Source: a bacterium
GTDB taxonomy: Bacteria; Tectomicrobia; Entotheonellia; Entotheonellales; Entotheonellaceae
Length of the DNA stretch: 7,960 bases
Direction: 5' to 3'
Assembly: GCA_027294925.1 (NCBI GenBank)
Contig: JAPULM010000059.1
Span: 1-7,960 of the forward strand
The position numbers and the translations under genes are program-made. The notes under the pieces were generated by a model. The model did no database searches. It saw only the letters and a list, made by a program, of their open reading frames with translations, and was not told where the DNA came from. Below are positions 5,995-7,960 of this stretch, piece after piece. Numbering within the stretch: position 1 is the stretch's first letter; every line of letters begins with the position of its first letter.

Positions 5995-7242
5995 GTGAAT
6001 CGACGAGTAGTTGTCACAGGTTTAGGTCTCATCACCCCTCTTGGCACAGGGGTAGAAAAGACATGGACGGCGATTCTCAAGGGCGAAAGCGGTATTGACC
6101 ACATCACCTTCTTCGACGTCAGTGATTACCCCTGCCAAATCGCAGGCGAAGTAAAAGATTTTGATCCCCTGGCGTATTTGGACAAAAAAGACGTCAAGCG
6201 TATGGACCGTTTCGCTCAATTCGCCGTTGCAAGCACTGCAATGGCAGTCGAATCATGCGGACTTGAGATCACCCAAGAAAATGCCCATCGTATCGGGTGT
6301 CTAATTGGCGTTGGCTTTGGTGGCATGTCAAGCCTGGAACGTAACCACAAAAATTTGCTAAAAGCAGGACCCGGCCGGATTTCGCCATTTTTTATACCCA
6401 TGCTTATTGCCAATATGGCTGCTGGACAAGTTTGCATACGTTTTGGAGCACGTGGTCCGAACTCTTGTGTCACGACTGCTTGTGCAGCTGGCACCCACGC
6501 GATTGGAGAAGCTTATAAAATTATCCAACGCGGCGACGCCGACGTCATGTTGAGCGGTGGATGTGAATCAGCCATCACGCCCCTTGGCCTGGGAGGCTTC
6601 TGTGCAATGCGAGCGCTCTCCACGAACAATGACGCTCCGCAACAAGCAAGCCGTCCTTTTGATAAAGAACGTGACGGTTTTGTTATGAGTGAGGGGGCCG
6701 GCATCATGGTTCTAGAAGAATTAGAGCACGCTCGACAACGCAACGCAACGATTCAGGCAGAGGTAGCCGGCTACGGCATGAGTGCGGATGCCTATCACAT
6801 GACCCAACCTGACCCGGAGGCTCGCGGTGTCGCCCTCTGTATGCGTAATGCGTTACAGGACAGTGATCTGCGTCCGGAAGACATCGACTATATCAATGCA
6901 CACGGGACCTCAACGCCCTATAATGACAAGTTCGAAACCCTTGCTATCAAAAATGTCTTTGGCGATCATGCCTATCGTCTTGCAGTCAGTTCCACCAAAT
7001 CTATGACTGGTCACCTACTTGGCGGTGCAGGTGGTGTAGAAGGTATTTTTTCAACATTAGCAATTGCCCAAGGGGCGATCCCTCCGACGATCAATTTAAA
7101 AACCCGAGATGAAGTATGCGATCTTGATTACGTCCCAGACACCACACGCTATACATCGTTGGGAGCCGTGATGTCAAATTCTTTGGGCTTTGGTGGCACA
7201 AATGCATGCATTATCTTCAAACAATACGCGGAGACAATGTGA
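5995..7242 (+). CDS. fabF: 3-oxoacyl-ACP synthase II FabF
   Basis: Condenses malonyl-ACP with acyl-ACP in the elongation steps of fatty acid synthesis. GTG 5995 gives a protein of 415 residues starting MNRRVVVTGLG, as in relatives. With that start the catalytic triad falls at Cys163 (TACAAG), His303 (NAHGTSTP) and His340 (TGHLLGGAGG), the same numbers as in E. coli FabF. The GTG at 5980 would add five residues (MVHNS). SSTKSMTGH carries the conserved Lys335, and GFGGTNA is near the C-terminus. A 62-base gap separates it from acpP, with no terminator seen. Its stop overlaps the GTG of rnc by 4 bases. It is the only ketosynthase in the window, so another enzyme elsewhere must start chains unless FabF does so indirectly. 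Confidence 0.97.
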   Translation: MNRRVVVTGLGLITPLGTGVEKTWTAILKGESGIDHITFFDVSDYPCQIAGEVKDFDPLAYLDKKDVKRMDRFAQFAVASTAMAVESCGLEITQENAHRIGCLIGVGFGGMSSLERNHKNLLKAGPGRISPFFIPMLIANMAAGQVCIRFGARGPNSCVTTACAAGTHAIGEAYKIIQRGDADVMLSGGCESAITPLGLGGFCAMRALSTNNDAPQQASRPFDKERDGFVMSEGAGIMVLEELEHARQRNATIQAEVAGYGMSADAYHMTQPDPEARGVALCMRNALQDSDLRPEDIDYINAHGTSTPYNDKFETLAIKNVFGDHAYRLAVSSTKSMTGHLLGGAGGVEGIFSTLAIAQGAIPPTINLKTRDEVCDLDYVPDTTRYTSLGAVMSNSLGFGGTNACIIFKQYAETM

Positions 7243-7958
7243 TCACGACTGAACGAACCGCGTACTTAGCCCTTTTGCAAGAACGGCTGGGCTATCACTT
7301 TAGCGATATCTCACTTCTGAATTGTGCCTTAACCCATAAATCTTCCGCATACGAAACCGGGAGCCTGCACAAACACTACGAACGGCTGGAATTTCTAGGA
7401 GACGCTGTCCTTGATCTGATAATCAGTGATTACCTCTATACCCTGTACCCGGCCGCCCAGGAAGGCCAGTTGTCCAAACTGCGCTCAAAGATCGTCAGCG
7501 AAGCAGGTCTGGCCATCCTGGCCCAACACTTGGATCTCGGTCATTTCCTTATACTTGGGCGAGGGGAAGAACAGACCGACGGACGTCGCAAGTCTTCGTT
7601 ATTGGCCGCCTCATTTGAAGCAGTGATTGCAGCTATCTATCTCGACGCGGACTTACGAGTCGCGCAGAACGTCCTTTTATCGACCTTCGGGTCACTTCTG
7701 ACCCAACGGCTAGCATCTTCACGTAGCCAAGATTACAAAGGGCTCCTGCAAAAACACGCCCTAGGTCGCTATGGCTGCCTGCCCATCTACCACATCGTCG
7801 ATGAAGAAGGGCCAGCTCATCAAAAGACATTTCACGTGCAATTGTCACTCAATCGACAATTCTGCTCCATGGGCACTGGACCGAGCAAAAAAGTAGCCGA
7901 GCAGCACGCGGCCGAACAACTGCTGCAACAGTTATCTGAAGACACCCAGTGCTCCTGA
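7239..7958 (+). CDS. rnc: Ribonuclease III, with one conserved catalytic Asp replaced by Ala
   Basis: Double-strand-specific endoribonuclease that processes rRNA precursors and structured mRNAs. The 239 residues contain the nuclease domain with signature ERLEFLGDAVLDL (E48, E51, D55), E75 in QEGQLSKLRSK, and E127 in the SFEAVIAAIYLD segment. A double-stranded-RNA-binding domain follows at about 167-237 (DYKGLLQKHALG, EEGPAHQKTF, SKKVAEQHAAEQLL). These align with E. coli E38, E41, D45, E65 and E117 at a constant shift of ten. The partner of D114 is Ala124, encoded by GCC at 7608, so one metal-site carboxylate is missing. GTG 7239 is chosen because GGAG at 7230-7233 lies 5 bases upstream and the start overlaps the fabF stop as GTGA; ATG 7206 would add 11 residues and has no such site. 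The family is certain; full activity is not. Confidence 0.95.
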   Translation: MITTERTAYLALLQERLGYHFSDISLLNCALTHKSSAYETGSLHKHYERLEFLGDAVLDLIISDYLYTLYPAAQEGQLSKLRSKIVSEAGLAILAQHLDLGHFLILGRGEEQTDGRRKSSLLAASFEAVIAAIYLDADLRVAQNVLLSTFGSLLTQRLASSRSQDYKGLLQKHALGRYGCLPIYHIVDEEGPAHQKTFHVQLSLNRQFCSMGTGPSKKVAEQHAAEQLLQQLSEDTQCS

Positions 7959-7960
7959 AT

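Noticed and set aside
7206..7238. rnc starting at ATG 7206
   Set aside because: This would give a long overlap with fabF and has no ribosome binding site; GTG 7239 has GGAG at good spacing and a GTGA overlap.
1..7960. A new defence system, mobile element, CRISPR array or tRNA
   Set aside because: All gene-sized frames on the + strand are explained by known housekeeping families. No spaced repeat array, transposase, inverted terminal repeats or tRNA-like fold was seen.

Overview
This window is a stretch of bacterial chromosome in which every recognisable gene lies on the + strand. A cell-wall endopeptidase gene comes first. A promoter gap follows, and then a dense housekeeping cluster in the order yceD-like (DUF177), rpmF, plsX, fabD, fabG, acpP, fabF, rnc. 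The linkage of yceD, rpmF and plsX to fab genes is classic in Gram-negative bacteria. The first protein has the layout of the proteobacterial MepM/YebA peptidases. I therefore infer a Gram-negative bacterium, probably Proteobacteria, Desulfobacterota or a nearby phylum. I cannot name a genus from the sequence. Base composition looks moderate, and nothing suggests a mobile or recently transferred region.

Layout. Positions 1-1729 hold an exported M23-family peptidase whose frame is open to the left edge, so its true start may lie outside the window. It carries two nearly identical 91-residue modules, and its usual HxH zinc motif reads His-Leu-Cys. Positions 1730-1934 hold a possible hairpin and a perfect-consensus sigma70-type promoter (TTGACA, 17 bases, TATAAT) that should drive the cluster downstream. 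From 1935 to 7958 the genes are tightly packed: gaps of 11, 64, 26, 7, 95 and 62 bases, then a 4-base overlap between fabF and rnc. The longest gap is just before acpP and contains a small imperfect hairpin.

How the genes work together. YceD and L32 belong to the large ribosomal subunit side. PlsX draws acyl-ACP into phospholipid synthesis. FabD makes malonyl-ACP, AcpP carries the growing chain, FabF condenses and FabG reduces. RNase III processes structured RNA, including rRNA precursors. Co-transcription would tie ribosome production to membrane growth. The initiating ketosynthase gene fabH, commonly found between plsX and fabD in Gram-negatives, is absent here.

I found no CRISPR array, tRNA, rRNA, insertion sequence or unknown multigene system. 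The points most worth a second look are residue-level. RNase III has alanine where a conserved catalytic aspartate (E. coli D114) is expected. The M23 peptidase has Cys in place of a zinc-ligand His, and it contains a sharply bounded internal duplication.
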